From contig CANRLA010000033.1 in assembly GCA_947631315.1 (NCBI GenBank), positions 1-13,895 of the forward strand: a stretch of DNA of 13,895 bases, written 5' to 3'. Source of the DNA: an uncultured Clostridia bacterium. GTDB lineage: Bacteria > Bacillota > Clostridia > TANB77 > CAG-508. Both the position numbers and the translations under genes were made by a program. The notes under the pieces are model-generated. The model made no database searches. It was not told where the DNA came from and saw only the letters and a list, made by a program, of their open reading frames with translations. This document shows, piece after piece, positions 7,802 through 13,895 of the stretch (position 1 is its first letter; every line of letters begins with the position of its first letter).

Positions 7802-10800
7802 TGTTCCTTTTGAGGTAATAAATGCAACAATTCCTCCGCGGTCTTACCTTATCCAGTGTTTTGGCGAAAAAATAATCATGGATTAAGAATTTATACTTAT
7901 CGTATCTTCTATCCATGACCTTAAAGTCTGAAAATGGTACATTTCCTATTGCAATATCAAAAAAGCTATCTGGTAAGTCAACTTTTTCATACCCTCGTAC
8001 TGCTATTGTTGACTTTTGATATAGTTGTTGTGCAATTCTACCACTTATACTATCTTTTTCAATTCCATATACTTTACAATTTTCTAGCTCTTGTGGTAAC
8101 ATTCCAAAAAAGTTACCAACTCCACATGCAGGTTCTAAAATGTTTGCTTGTTTTAAACCCATATTTTGCAATGCGGTATAAATAGCATTTATAACAATAG
8201 GTGGTGTATAGAAAGCCGTTAATGTTGACTCTCTTGCTTGTGTATATTCTTCTGATGTTAATAGTTCCTGTAATTCCTTATATTCTTTGCTCCATTCTGT
8301 TTTATTCTCATTAAAAACATCTGCTAGTCCTCCCCAGCCAACATATTGTGATAATATATTTTGTTCTTCTGAAGTAGCATATCTGTTTTCTTGTTCACAT
8401 TTTTTTAATACTTTTATTGCTTCAATATTTCTTGCATACTTTTCTCTTTGACCACCAATACCTAAATCATTATCTGTAATTTTGAAGTTTCTCCTCTCAT
8501 TTTCAGGTATCTCTGGGTGTAAAATAAAATCTTGTATTTTATTTTTCTTCTTTACAACATTAGGTTCTATTTTAGTATTTATATCTGAGTTTGCACTTTG
8601 TTCTTGTTTTTCTTCTTTTAGACCATTTCTTTCATTTTGATAATACAAATTTTCAAAAGTTAATATACTTTCTTCTCTAAATATAGGATAGTTTATTTCT
8701 AAATCTAATAAACTTATTTTATCTTTTTCAATGTCTATTTCATCTATTTTATATTTCTTTTCCGATTCTAAATAAACTATATCTCCTACTTTGTATGGCT
8801 TTTCTTCTTGTATTTTTTCATTTTTTTGTTCGTTTTCTATATTTTCGGTAATATTTACATTATTTTCTTCTACTGTTTGTTGCTCTGTACTTCTTTCAAT
8901 AATTAAATGATTATTAGCTGGATTTTCTTTTATTTTTTTCTCAAATTCAGCAAAGTCCATTTGTTGTGCAAATAATGGAAACTTTGGGTCATATAATGTA
9001 ACAACATTATTATCAATAGATGAAATTTCATACTCATTTGCACCTATATAAATAGTATCTCCTAAATGATATTCATAATGTGGAATTCTTGGCTCTAATA
9101 TTGAAATCAGTTCTTGTATTTCTGTTTTTTTTGTATTATCAATAGTACTTAATTTATTTTTTAGAGCATTTACATAGTCTGCTACGTTTCTATTATCGTT
9201 TATATCAGCTTTTACTACTTCAATATTTTCTTCATCGGTATTTAATGCTTTACTATCATCTGTATAGCTATATAATTCAAATGGTGTTACAAATGAATAT
9301 ACTTTTTTAGCAAGTTCATACTCCTGATTTTTTTCCTTTTCTTCTAGCCTTTTTCTTGCTTCTCTTAATCGTCTTTTTTGTTCTTGTTCTTCAACCCACT
9401 TTGGATATTCTTCCAGTTCTTTTGGATTAAGGTATCTATTTAATCTTATAAGTTCTGATATTCTTTTTTCAATATAGTTCCAATTAAATGATTGTTCTTT
9501 TGCACTTTCATCAAGATAGCCTCTATTAAAGTTTATTCCTTTTGCATTATACCAAACTCCAATACCAGAACCTTTAAAAACAGATGAACTTCCACCTTCT
9601 CCATATTTTCCTTTTAAATAGTCTATATTTTCTTTATTTGATAAACTCTCCCTAAAATGTGTATATATACTATACTTTAGTTCTTGAGATTCCTCTTGCA
9701 AAAATTTATCTATAAATTCTTGTGAAAATTCTAAATCATTTTCCTTTTTATTGTTTTTGTAAATTTCGATTTTTTGCGCATTTTCATCTATTGGATTCTC
9801 ATACCTATCTTTTAATTGATGTAAAACTATCATTGCATCATAATGATATGTTAGATTTTCCCATGTTACAAAACTTTCTGCTCTTTCTTTTTTATTAGAT
9901 ATTGGGGATATATATTCTTTTTCTTCAAAAAATACTCCATTTTCATATTTTTTATATCCAAACTTTATATTATTAATAATAATTTCTGAATATTCACTAT
10001 TGAATATATCTTTTAAATATTCTGCTCTTTTAGATATATCTTTTTCATTTTCAAAATATTTTACAATTTCGTCATTATTTTTTGACAAAAATGTAGTTGT
10101 TGCAAGAACTTGATTTATTTTCGAGTCTGGAACACAAAAACTTACATCATTATCTTTTATATATTCTGTTAAATGAATATTATTTCTCTCTCCACTATTT
10201 CCTCGGCTGTGGCTTTCAAATTGTTCATTAGCTGTACCCACTTCATCTGGTCTGTTGCTTTCAAGTTCTCGTCTATTTTCTCCTTCTCTGCCATTTCCCT
10301 CACTATTTGTCTTACTCTCCTGCTCGCTGTTTTCTGCACTTCGTTCAAGTGTTTTGTTAGTCTTTTCTCCATCTTCAATATCGTTAGTTCTGCTTTCTTG
10401 TGTTCTTTTAGATAGTTCAATCTCATTCTGGCGTATTTCCCCGTTGGAATTTGCTCTTTCTCCATTACTAAATTTGGTATATTGTAATCCCCCTGTCTTG
10501 TGTAAGTTATTTCGCTCATCACTATTTCCTCCTTTTTCTATATTTTCAGTATTAGCATATAGCTTTTGATTTTCTTTTTCAATTGTACGATTTTTATTTT
10601 TTTCATCTTTTTGCAGAGTTAAAACTGTATTAGCAATTTGTCTTAACTGCATCTCTGCCATATCGCTAACTGCTGTACCAAAAATAGTTAATATTCTAGG
10701 ATTATCTAAATACTCAATATATTGCAGATCATCTTTTAAAACTTCTTCTCTTGCATTTATTCCACATCTAGTATAAATTATGTGATTCATACTAGACATT

Positions 10801-11366
10801 ATTGCAACTTTTAATATCATCTCTATTTCATCATCTGTCATATTTTCTAGTTTTGTTCCAATTTTATATTGTTTTATTGACTCCATATAATCTTGTATAT
10901 TATCTTCGACAATATTATATGATGCAAGCCTTATTGCTTTTATTAAGTCTTTATCTTCTCTATTTTCGCTAAATAATTGTCCAAAACTTGATTCTAATGT
11001 ATTAATTATTTCTTGTTCATATTCTAGCTTTATATCCCACAATCTATATTCCGTATTATCGTAATTATGAGTGTCTGATATGTCAAATAAAATTCTAAAA
11101 GGATATGGACTATTTTCATCTTTTGAAAATACAAATATACCATTAGCTCCTTGATTTACCCATCTTTTTAATTTTTTATTCCACTCTCCAATTTCGGCAC
11201 AAGCCTTTGCATCTGGTCTTTGTGCATAAATTAAAATTTGGTCATCAAAACTATATTTGAAATTCCATGCACAACTATCTAAAAAAGATTGCCATTTTTC
11301 TACATTTTTTGCAATATTGTTTACTACTTCATTATAGAGTTCTCTTGTCTCTTTTATTTTTCCCAA
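7794..11366 (-). CDS. ArdC-like/N6-methylase giant protein, N-terminal part (upstream of +1 frameshift)
   Basis: The frame starts at TTG 11366, supported by AGGGGTGG six bases upstream, and runs 1190 codons. Residues 1-100 resemble the ArdC/LtrC N-terminal domain (SFDDQILIYAQRPDA; WVNQGANGIFVF). A hydrophilic, repeat-poor linker (about 270-400) is dual-coded with a tnpV-like gene. A middle domain (about 585-680) has GSGIGVWYNAKGINF and WNYIEKRISELI. Two related GD-x-(I/V)-Y modules begin near residues 769 and 861. The methylase core has YVGWGGL (1008-1014), TAFYTPP (1050-1056), motif I EPACGVGNF (1078-1086) and motif IV NVPF (1142-1145; NPPY/F in classical enzymes). After VRP (1174-1176) the frame reads CGG and continues as a non-conserved 14-residue tail. 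In the +1 frame it continues as the family-typical GGIVAFITSKGTMD. This piece alone would lack the end of the methylase fold and the helicase. Confidence 0.85.
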   Translation of the reverse strand: MGKIKETRELYNEVVNNIAKNVEKWQSFLDSCAWNFKYSFDDQILIYAQRPDAKACAEIGEWNKKLKRWVNQGANGIFVFSKDENSPYPFRILFDISDTHNYDNTEYRLWDIKLEYEQEIINTLESSFGQLFSENREDKDLIKAIRLASYNIVEDNIQDYMESIKQYKIGTKLENMTDDEIEMILKVAIMSSMNHIIYTRCGINAREEVLKDDLQYIEYLDNPRILTIFGTAVSDMAEMQLRQIANTVLTLQKDEKNKNRTIEKENQKLYANTENIEKGGNSDERNNLHKTGGLQYTKFSNGERANSNGEIRQNEIELSKRTQESRTNDIEDGEKTNKTLERSAENSEQESKTNSEGNGREGENRRELESNRPDEVGTANEQFESHSRGNSGERNNIHLTEYIKDNDVSFCVPDSKINQVLATTTFLSKNNDEIVKYFENEKDISKRAEYLKDIFNSEYSEIIINNIKFGYKKYENGVFFEEKEYISPISNKKERAESFVTWENLTYHYDAMIVLHQLKDRYENPIDENAQKIEIYKNNKKENDLEFSQEFIDKFLQEESQELKYSIYTHFRESLSNKENIDYLKGKYGEGGSSSVFKGSGIGVWYNAKGINFNRGYLDESAKEQSFNWNYIEKRISELIRLNRYLNPKELEEYPKWVEEQEQKRRLREARKRLEEKEKNQEYELAKKVYSFVTPFELYSYTDDSKALNTDEENIEVVKADINDNRNVADYVNALKNKLSTIDNTKKTEIQELISILEPRIPHYEYHLGDTIYIGANEYEISSIDNNVVTLYDPKFPLFAQQMDFAEFEKKIKENPANNHLIIERSTEQQTVEENNVNITENIENEQKNEKIQEEKPYKVGDIVYLESEKKYKIDEIDIEKDKISLLDLEINYPIFREESILTFENLYYQNERNGLKEEKQEQSANSDINTKIEPNVVKKKNKIQDFILHPEIPENERRNFKITDNDLGIGGQREKYARNIEAIKVLKKCEQENRYATSEEQNILSQYVGWGGLADVFNENKTEWSKEYKELQELLTSEEYTQARESTLTAFYTPPIVINAIYTALQNMGLKQANILEPACGVGNFFGMLPQELENCKVYGIEKDSISGRIAQQLYQKSTIAVRGYEKVDLPDSFFDIAIGNVPFSDFKVMDRRYDKYKFLIHDYFFAKTLDKVRPRRNCCIYYLKRNNG
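7834..7844 (-). other. +1 frameshift site CCG-CGG-A in the methylase/helicase gene
   Basis: The coding strand reads GTA AGA CCG CGG AGG AAT. Skipping C 7838 gives CCG GGA GGA ATT GTT, restoring Pro-Gly-Gly-Ile-Val, the conserved RPGG turn of this methylase family. As in the relaxase gene, the codon at the break is CGG and decoding resumes at a GGN glycine codon. The proline tRNA would re-pair poorly on CGC, so out-of-frame aminoacyl-tRNA entry or four-base decoding of CGGA fits better than simple slippage. An AAGG lies 5 bases before CCG and might act as a stimulator. The break is seen directly; the mechanism is inferred. Confidence 0.6.
10169..10519 (-). CDS. tnpV: TnpV-like protein, nested out of frame inside the giant methylase/helicase gene
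   Basis: This is a 116-residue protein from ATG 10519 (or 117 from GTG 10522). It matches the TnpV family of Tn4451-type and other clostridial mobile elements along its whole length. Visible hallmarks are TYTRQGDYNIPNL near the N-terminus, ARMRLNYLKEHKKAELTIL, KRLTKHLNEV, VREMAEKEKIDENLKATDQM, and the C-terminal WVQLMNN then EEIVEREIIFI. It has a perfect Shine-Dalgarno sequence AAAGGAGG ending 8 bases before the ATG. It lies in a different frame of the same strand from the giant protein, exactly under that protein's hydrophilic linker (about residues 282-399). The biochemical function of TnpV is not established. GC content here is clearly above the flanks, as expected if two frames constrain the DNA. 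Expression is inferred from the ribosome binding site and the family match. Confidence 0.72.
   Translation of the reverse strand: MSEITYTRQGDYNIPNLVMEKEQIPTGKYARMRLNYLKEHKKAELTILKMEKRLTKHLNEVQKTASRRVRQIVREMAEKEKIDENLKATDQMKWVQLMNNLKATAEEIVEREIIFI
10528..10535 (-). promoter_or_regulatory. Strong internal ribosome binding site for the nested tnpV-like gene
   Basis: AAAGGAGG is a full match to the anti-Shine-Dalgarno core and lies 8 bases before ATG 10519 and 5 before GTG 10522. In the giant protein the same bases encode Lys-Gly-Gly, so the site sits inside an actively translated gene and would allow internal initiation. Confidence 0.7.
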
Positions 11367-11378
11367 TTTGTTCCACCC

Positions 11379-11696
11379 CTATATTTTCAGTTTTTTCATT
11401 TTTTTTGTATAATCTTCATCAGTTTTCATTATATTGTCAAATGCAGATATTAATAATACAATTAGTTCTGCTGCTTCATTTTGAAATAAGCTAATATCGA
11501 TTATTGATACTTCTCCTTCTTCGTCTTTTTCTGGTATAGAATATTTTAATAATGTTTTCTTTAAGTTATTTGCTTTTTCTTTCCACTCTTTTGTTACGAT
11601 ATTTCCCTCTTGAAATGTTAATATAGTCATCAGCTTATTGAAATTGCCTTTATTTACAATAAATTTTACTGATGGCTTTTTATAATACTCAATCAT
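11379..11696 (-). CDS. Unknown small ICE protein
   Basis: I do not recognise this family with certainty. The frame is open to ATG 11717, but ATG 11696 (105 residues, MIEYYKKPSVKFIV) is a more natural start. It overlaps the end of the preceding gene by 8 bases (ATGATTGA), the usual arrangement for coupled translation, and an AAAGGA lies about 12 bases upstream. The longer form would add seven residues. The protein begins with a short strand-rich part, has a charged middle, and ends with a predicted helix (SLFQNEAAELIVLLISAFDNIM). It has no signal peptide or catalytic motif. Its position immediately before the giant methylase/helicase gene, 12 bases from that start, suggests a role in the same DNA-processing step, but nothing in it shows which. 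Confidence 0.6.
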   Translation of the reverse strand: MIEYYKKPSVKFIVNKGNFNKLMTILTFQEGNIVTKEWKEKANNLKKTLLKYSIPEKDEEGEVSIIDISLFQNEAAELIVLLISAFDNIMKTDEDYTKKMKKLKI

Positions 11697-11931
11697 GTTT
11701 TTCTTCATTCCTTTCATCTAAATTTTTTCCTGATAAAAATTCAATAATTTTCTTTTTTATTACTGCATTTCTAAAATCCATAATTAAACTCTTTTCTATG
11801 GGAGTAAATTCCTTATTTATTTCGTCTAAACTATCCCATTGTATTGCCTTTATTTGTTTTTCTGTATTTATATTGCTTTGAAATAGTTTTTCTAATGTTT
11901 TTACAATTTGATTTGTAGTATATTTTGACAT
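11689..11931 (-). CDS. Unknown small ICE protein, first gene after the surface protein
   Basis: This is an 80-residue soluble, mostly helical protein (TTNQIVKTLEKLFQSN, then EFTPIEKSLIMDFRNAVIKKKIIEFL). The TNQIVKTLEKLF and INTEKQIKAI pattern looks like a small helical, perhaps helix-turn-helix-like, fold, but I cannot assign a family. The start is well supported: AGGAGG lies 7 bases before ATG 11931. It ends in TGA overlapping the next gene's ATG. The ribosome binding site is partly inside an 18-base palindrome and just below the hairpin that ends the surface-protein gene, so its expression may be controlled by RNA structure. Confidence 0.65.
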   Translation of the reverse strand: MSKYTTNQIVKTLEKLFQSNINTEKQIKAIQWDSLDEINKEFTPIEKSLIMDFRNAVIKKKIIEFLSGKNLDERNEEKHD

Positions 11932-11941
11932 TTATTGCCCT

Positions 11942-11980
11942 CCTAAAAATATTTTTAGGTGGCTATTTTTCAAGCCACCT
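11942..11980 (-). terminator. Hairpin between the surface-protein gene and the downstream operon
   Basis: On the minus strand AGGTGGCT and AGCCACCT form a perfect 8-bp stem (11980-11973 with 11964-11957) around an 8-base loop, 7 bases after the surface-protein TAA. A-runs then AATATTTTT follow, so a T-tract is present but offset. The 18-base palindrome CCTAAAAATATTTTTAGG (11959-11942) shares the last CCT of the stem and overlaps the start of the next gene's AGGAGG. The two structures are therefore mutually exclusive. Confidence 0.55.
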
Positions 11981-11987
11981 CATAATT

Positions 11988-13895
11988 TTATTTACTATAT
12001 TTTCTCTTTCTGTATTCATGAACTCCAATTCCTGTAATAGCTAATGCTGACATTACTAATAACGCAATTAAGCCTATCATATTACTATTATCGCCAGTTT
12101 TAGGTGTATCTATTGGTGTATTGTAAAATTCAAAAGTATATACAGAATCTTCTCCTTCTACTTTTTCTCCATCTATAAATACTCCCTTGTCATTCATTTC
12201 AACTTTAACTATTTTGTCAGAAAGTATATAGCCTTTTGGAGCTGACAATTCCTTGATAAAGAAAACCCCATATCTTAAGTTCTCAAATAAAACTATACCT
12301 TGTTCTTTATCTGATTCAACTTCTTTTATAAGTTTAGTACATTCCTCATCCTCAAAAATTCCAAAAACAAATTTATCTTTGATAATTTCTTCATTTTTAC
12401 TGTCCTTTTTAATTAGTTTTACAGATTGTAAAATAGGCATATCCTTCATTTCAATTTTCTGAGTATTTTTATCTATACCTACTTCAAATTCAATTGATTC
12501 GGTTATTTCATACCCATAAGGAGCCGTCTTCTCTGTTAGTGTATATTTTTCTCCCTCTTTCAATCCAGTAATATGATGAGGTTCTTTAGTTGAAGTCCAA
12601 GAATCAACAACATTTCCTTCTTCATCTGTAACAACTAATTCTGCTCCTTCTAATTCTTTACCAGTTGTTAAATCTGTTTTTGTAACATCAACAATCTTAT
12701 CAATTAACACAAGTTCTTGTGTATCTTTGTCAGTAGTAACTGTGAACTCAACATCTGTAGCTTTTACGAATCCAGCTGGTGCTGTTTCTTCATGAAGTGT
12801 GTATGTTTTTCCTTCCTCTAAACCTGTAATGTTGTGTGCTTCTTTAGTAGAAGTCCAGCTATCAACGATTTCTCCACTTTCATCTGTTACAGTTATTTCT
12901 GCACCTTCAATCTCGTTTCCTCCAATATCAACTTTACTCATCTCAACTATTTTATCTATTAATACAATTTTTTGTGTATCTTTGTCAGTAGAAACTGTGA
13001 ACTCAACATCTGTAGCTTTTACGAATCCAGCTGGTGCTGTTTCTTCATGAAGTGTGTATGTTTTTCCTTCCTCTAAACCTGTAATGTTGTGTGCTTCTTT
13101 AGTAGAAGTCCAGCTATCAACGATTTCTCCACTTTCATCTGTTACAGTTATTTCTGCACCTTCAATCTCGTTTCCTCCAATATCAACTTTACTCATCTCA
13201 ACTATTTTATCTATTAATACAATTTTTTGTGTATCTTTGTCAGTAGAAACTGTGAACTCAACATCTGTAGCTTTTACATATCCATCAGTTGCTATTTCTT
13301 CATGAAGTCTATATGTTTTTTCTTCCTCTAAACCATTTATTCTATGTGCTGTTTTTTCTGAAGTCCATTCGTCTATTAAGTTATTATCTGTATCGAATAC
13401 TTGAATTTTAGCACCTTCTAGTTCTTCACCAGCAAAATTCTTTTTATACATTTCTACAATTTTATCAATCATTTGTACTTTTTGAATTTTTGCTGTATTT
13501 TCAACTTTAAATTCAATATCTGTAGACTTTACAAATCCATCAGGTGCAATTTCTTCTCTTAACACATAAGTATTTCCAACTTTTAACCCTTCTATTTTAT
13601 GAGTTTTTTCACTAGAAGTCCAAGAATCAATTACATTTCCTTCTTTATCTAAAACTGATAATTTAGCACCTTGTAGTTCATCTTCACCAGTTATATCTCT
13701 CTTAGAAATTTCTATAAATGTAGTGTCGTTTCCTATATCTAGTTTAACAGTATATTTTTTTGTTGATGTATCTATTTGAGTAAATTTTACATCATATTTT
13801 GTATCATCTATCACTGCTCCATCAATAGTTGACACTTCTTTTAGGTAATATGAACCCATCCAAAGATTATCAACAACTAATTTTCCTTCTGAATC
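11988..13895 (-). CDS. CnaB-repeat cell-wall-anchored surface protein (5' end outside the window)
   Basis: The frame is open to the right edge, so the start is missing; 635 residues are visible. The first ATG in the window (13859) is internal: codons before it read NLWMGSYYLKEV, the end of an earlier prealbumin-like domain. Five tandem repeats of about 85 residues follow, each with K(D/R/V)-x-xG-x-E-L/I-x-GA, DSWTS/DEWTS, a GL-x-x-x-x-x-Y segment, an EE-x-AP-like glutamate motif and LIDK. A final divergent repeat ends in EFYNTP. These are CnaB-type domains, which usually form Lys-Asn/Asp isopeptide bonds that stiffen the stalk; the first five have Asp where Asn is common. The end is a sortase signal, TPKTGD, then a hydrophobic segment and the basic tail RKRKYSK. 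Repeats three and four are identical at DNA level. Wall-anchored stalk proteins in ICEs probably promote contact between mating cells, but general adhesion is equally possible. Confidence 0.9.
   Translation of the reverse strand, partial: DSEGKLVVDNLWMGSYYLKEVSTIDGAVIDDTKYDVKFTQIDTSTKKYTVKLDIGNDTTFIEISKRDITGEDELQGAKLSVLDKEGNVIDSWTSSEKTHKIEGLKVGNTYVLREEIAPDGFVKSTDIEFKVENTAKIQKVQMIDKIVEMYKKNFAGEELEGAKIQVFDTDNNLIDEWTSEKTAHRINGLEEEKTYRLHEEIATDGYVKATDVEFTVSTDKDTQKIVLIDKIVEMSKVDIGGNEIEGAEITVTDESGEIVDSWTSTKEAHNITGLEEGKTYTLHEETAPAGFVKATDVEFTVSTDKDTQKIVLIDKIVEMSKVDIGGNEIEGAEITVTDESGEIVDSWTSTKEAHNITGLEEGKTYTLHEETAPAGFVKATDVEFTVTTDKDTQELVLIDKIVDVTKTDLTTGKELEGAELVVTDEEGNVVDSWTSTKEPHHITGLKEGEKYTLTEKTAPYGYEITESIEFEVGIDKNTQKIEMKDMPILQSVKLIKKDSKNEEIIKDKFVFGIFEDEECTKLIKEVESDKEQGIVLFENLRYGVFFIKELSAPKGYILSDKIVKVEMNDKGVFIDGEKVEGEDSVYTFEFYNTPIDTPKTGDNSNMIGLIALLVMSALAITGIGVHEYRKRKYSK
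12741..13250 (-). repeat. Two identical 255-bp tandem repeats in the surface-protein gene
   Basis: Bases 12741-12995 and 12996-13250 read identically, including at third codon positions. Each encodes one 85-residue CnaB module. Identity continues about 27 bases beyond (13251-13277) and then gives way to diverged repeats on both sides. This indicates recent duplication or gene conversion, and repeat number may vary between strains. Confidence 0.92.

Noticed and set aside
10255..10569. Serine- and leucine-rich 104-codon plus-strand frame opposite the tnpV-like gene
   Set aside because: The composition is that of an antisense shadow, there is no ribosome binding site, and the minus strand already explains the region with two frames.
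12741..13277. Tandem repeats as a CRISPR array
   Set aside because: The repeat unit is 255 bp, in frame, coding for an 85-residue CnaB module, with no spacers.
12799..13305. Two identical 83-codon plus-strand frames over the surface-protein repeats
   Set aside because: They are antisense shadows of the CnaB repeats; their identity comes from the 255-bp duplication and neither has a ribosome binding site.
1..13895. tRNA, rRNA, integrase or attachment sites
   Set aside because: I saw no cloverleaf-like or rRNA-like sequence, no recombinase gene and no terminal repeats; the element's ends must lie outside the window.

Overview
The window is a block of conjugation and DNA-processing genes from an integrative and conjugative element (Tn1549/CTn-like gene order) of a low-GC Gram-positive bacterium. 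The evidence is very AT-rich DNA, strong AGGAGG-type ribosome binding sites, a CnaB-repeat surface protein with a PKTG sorting signal, and a PcfB/DUF3801, relaxase, MobC, PcfM, TOPRIM, methylase-helicase order. TGA, TAA and TAG all act as stops and TGG encodes Trp, so the code looks like table 11. The species cannot be named from the sequence.

All supported genes lie on the minus strand and read from right to left. They are: a CnaB-repeat wall-anchored protein (13895-11988, start outside the window); an 8-bp-stem hairpin; two small unknown genes (11931-11689 and about 11696-11379); a giant ArdC-like/N6-methylase/SNF2-helicase protein (11366-3662) broken into two frames near 7838; a complete tnpV-like gene (10519-10169) nested in another frame inside the giant gene; a small terminator-like hairpin; a DUF3991/TOPRIM protein (3625-2651); a DpnD/PcfM-like protein (2612-2292); a candidate oriT (about 2134-2240); a MobC-like accessory protein (2123-1779); a relaxase (1771-427) broken into two frames near 1528; and a DUF3801/PcfB-like protein (423-1, end outside the window). 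No gene-free gap exceeds 300 bases, and no tRNA, rRNA or CRISPR was seen.

Inferred roles: relaxase and MobC nick at oriT, PcfB should link the relaxosome to a coupling protein beyond the left edge, the TOPRIM and giant proteins handle or protect transferred DNA, and the surface protein may aid mating-pair contact.

The most striking observation is that both broken genes are broken in the same way. In each, skipping one C immediately before GGN restores a continuous, family-typical protein, and in each the extra C creates an in-frame CGG codon. A manual scan of every CGG on the coding strand found 12; these two are the only ones in a reading frame of any called gene. This suggests CGG-triggered +1 frameshifting (CTT-CGG-T and CCG-CGG-A, each resuming at Gly), although two unrelated insertions or sequencing errors cannot be excluded. 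The second notable feature is the tnpV-like gene, which has a textbook ribosome binding site and is dual-coded with the hydrophilic linker of the giant protein.
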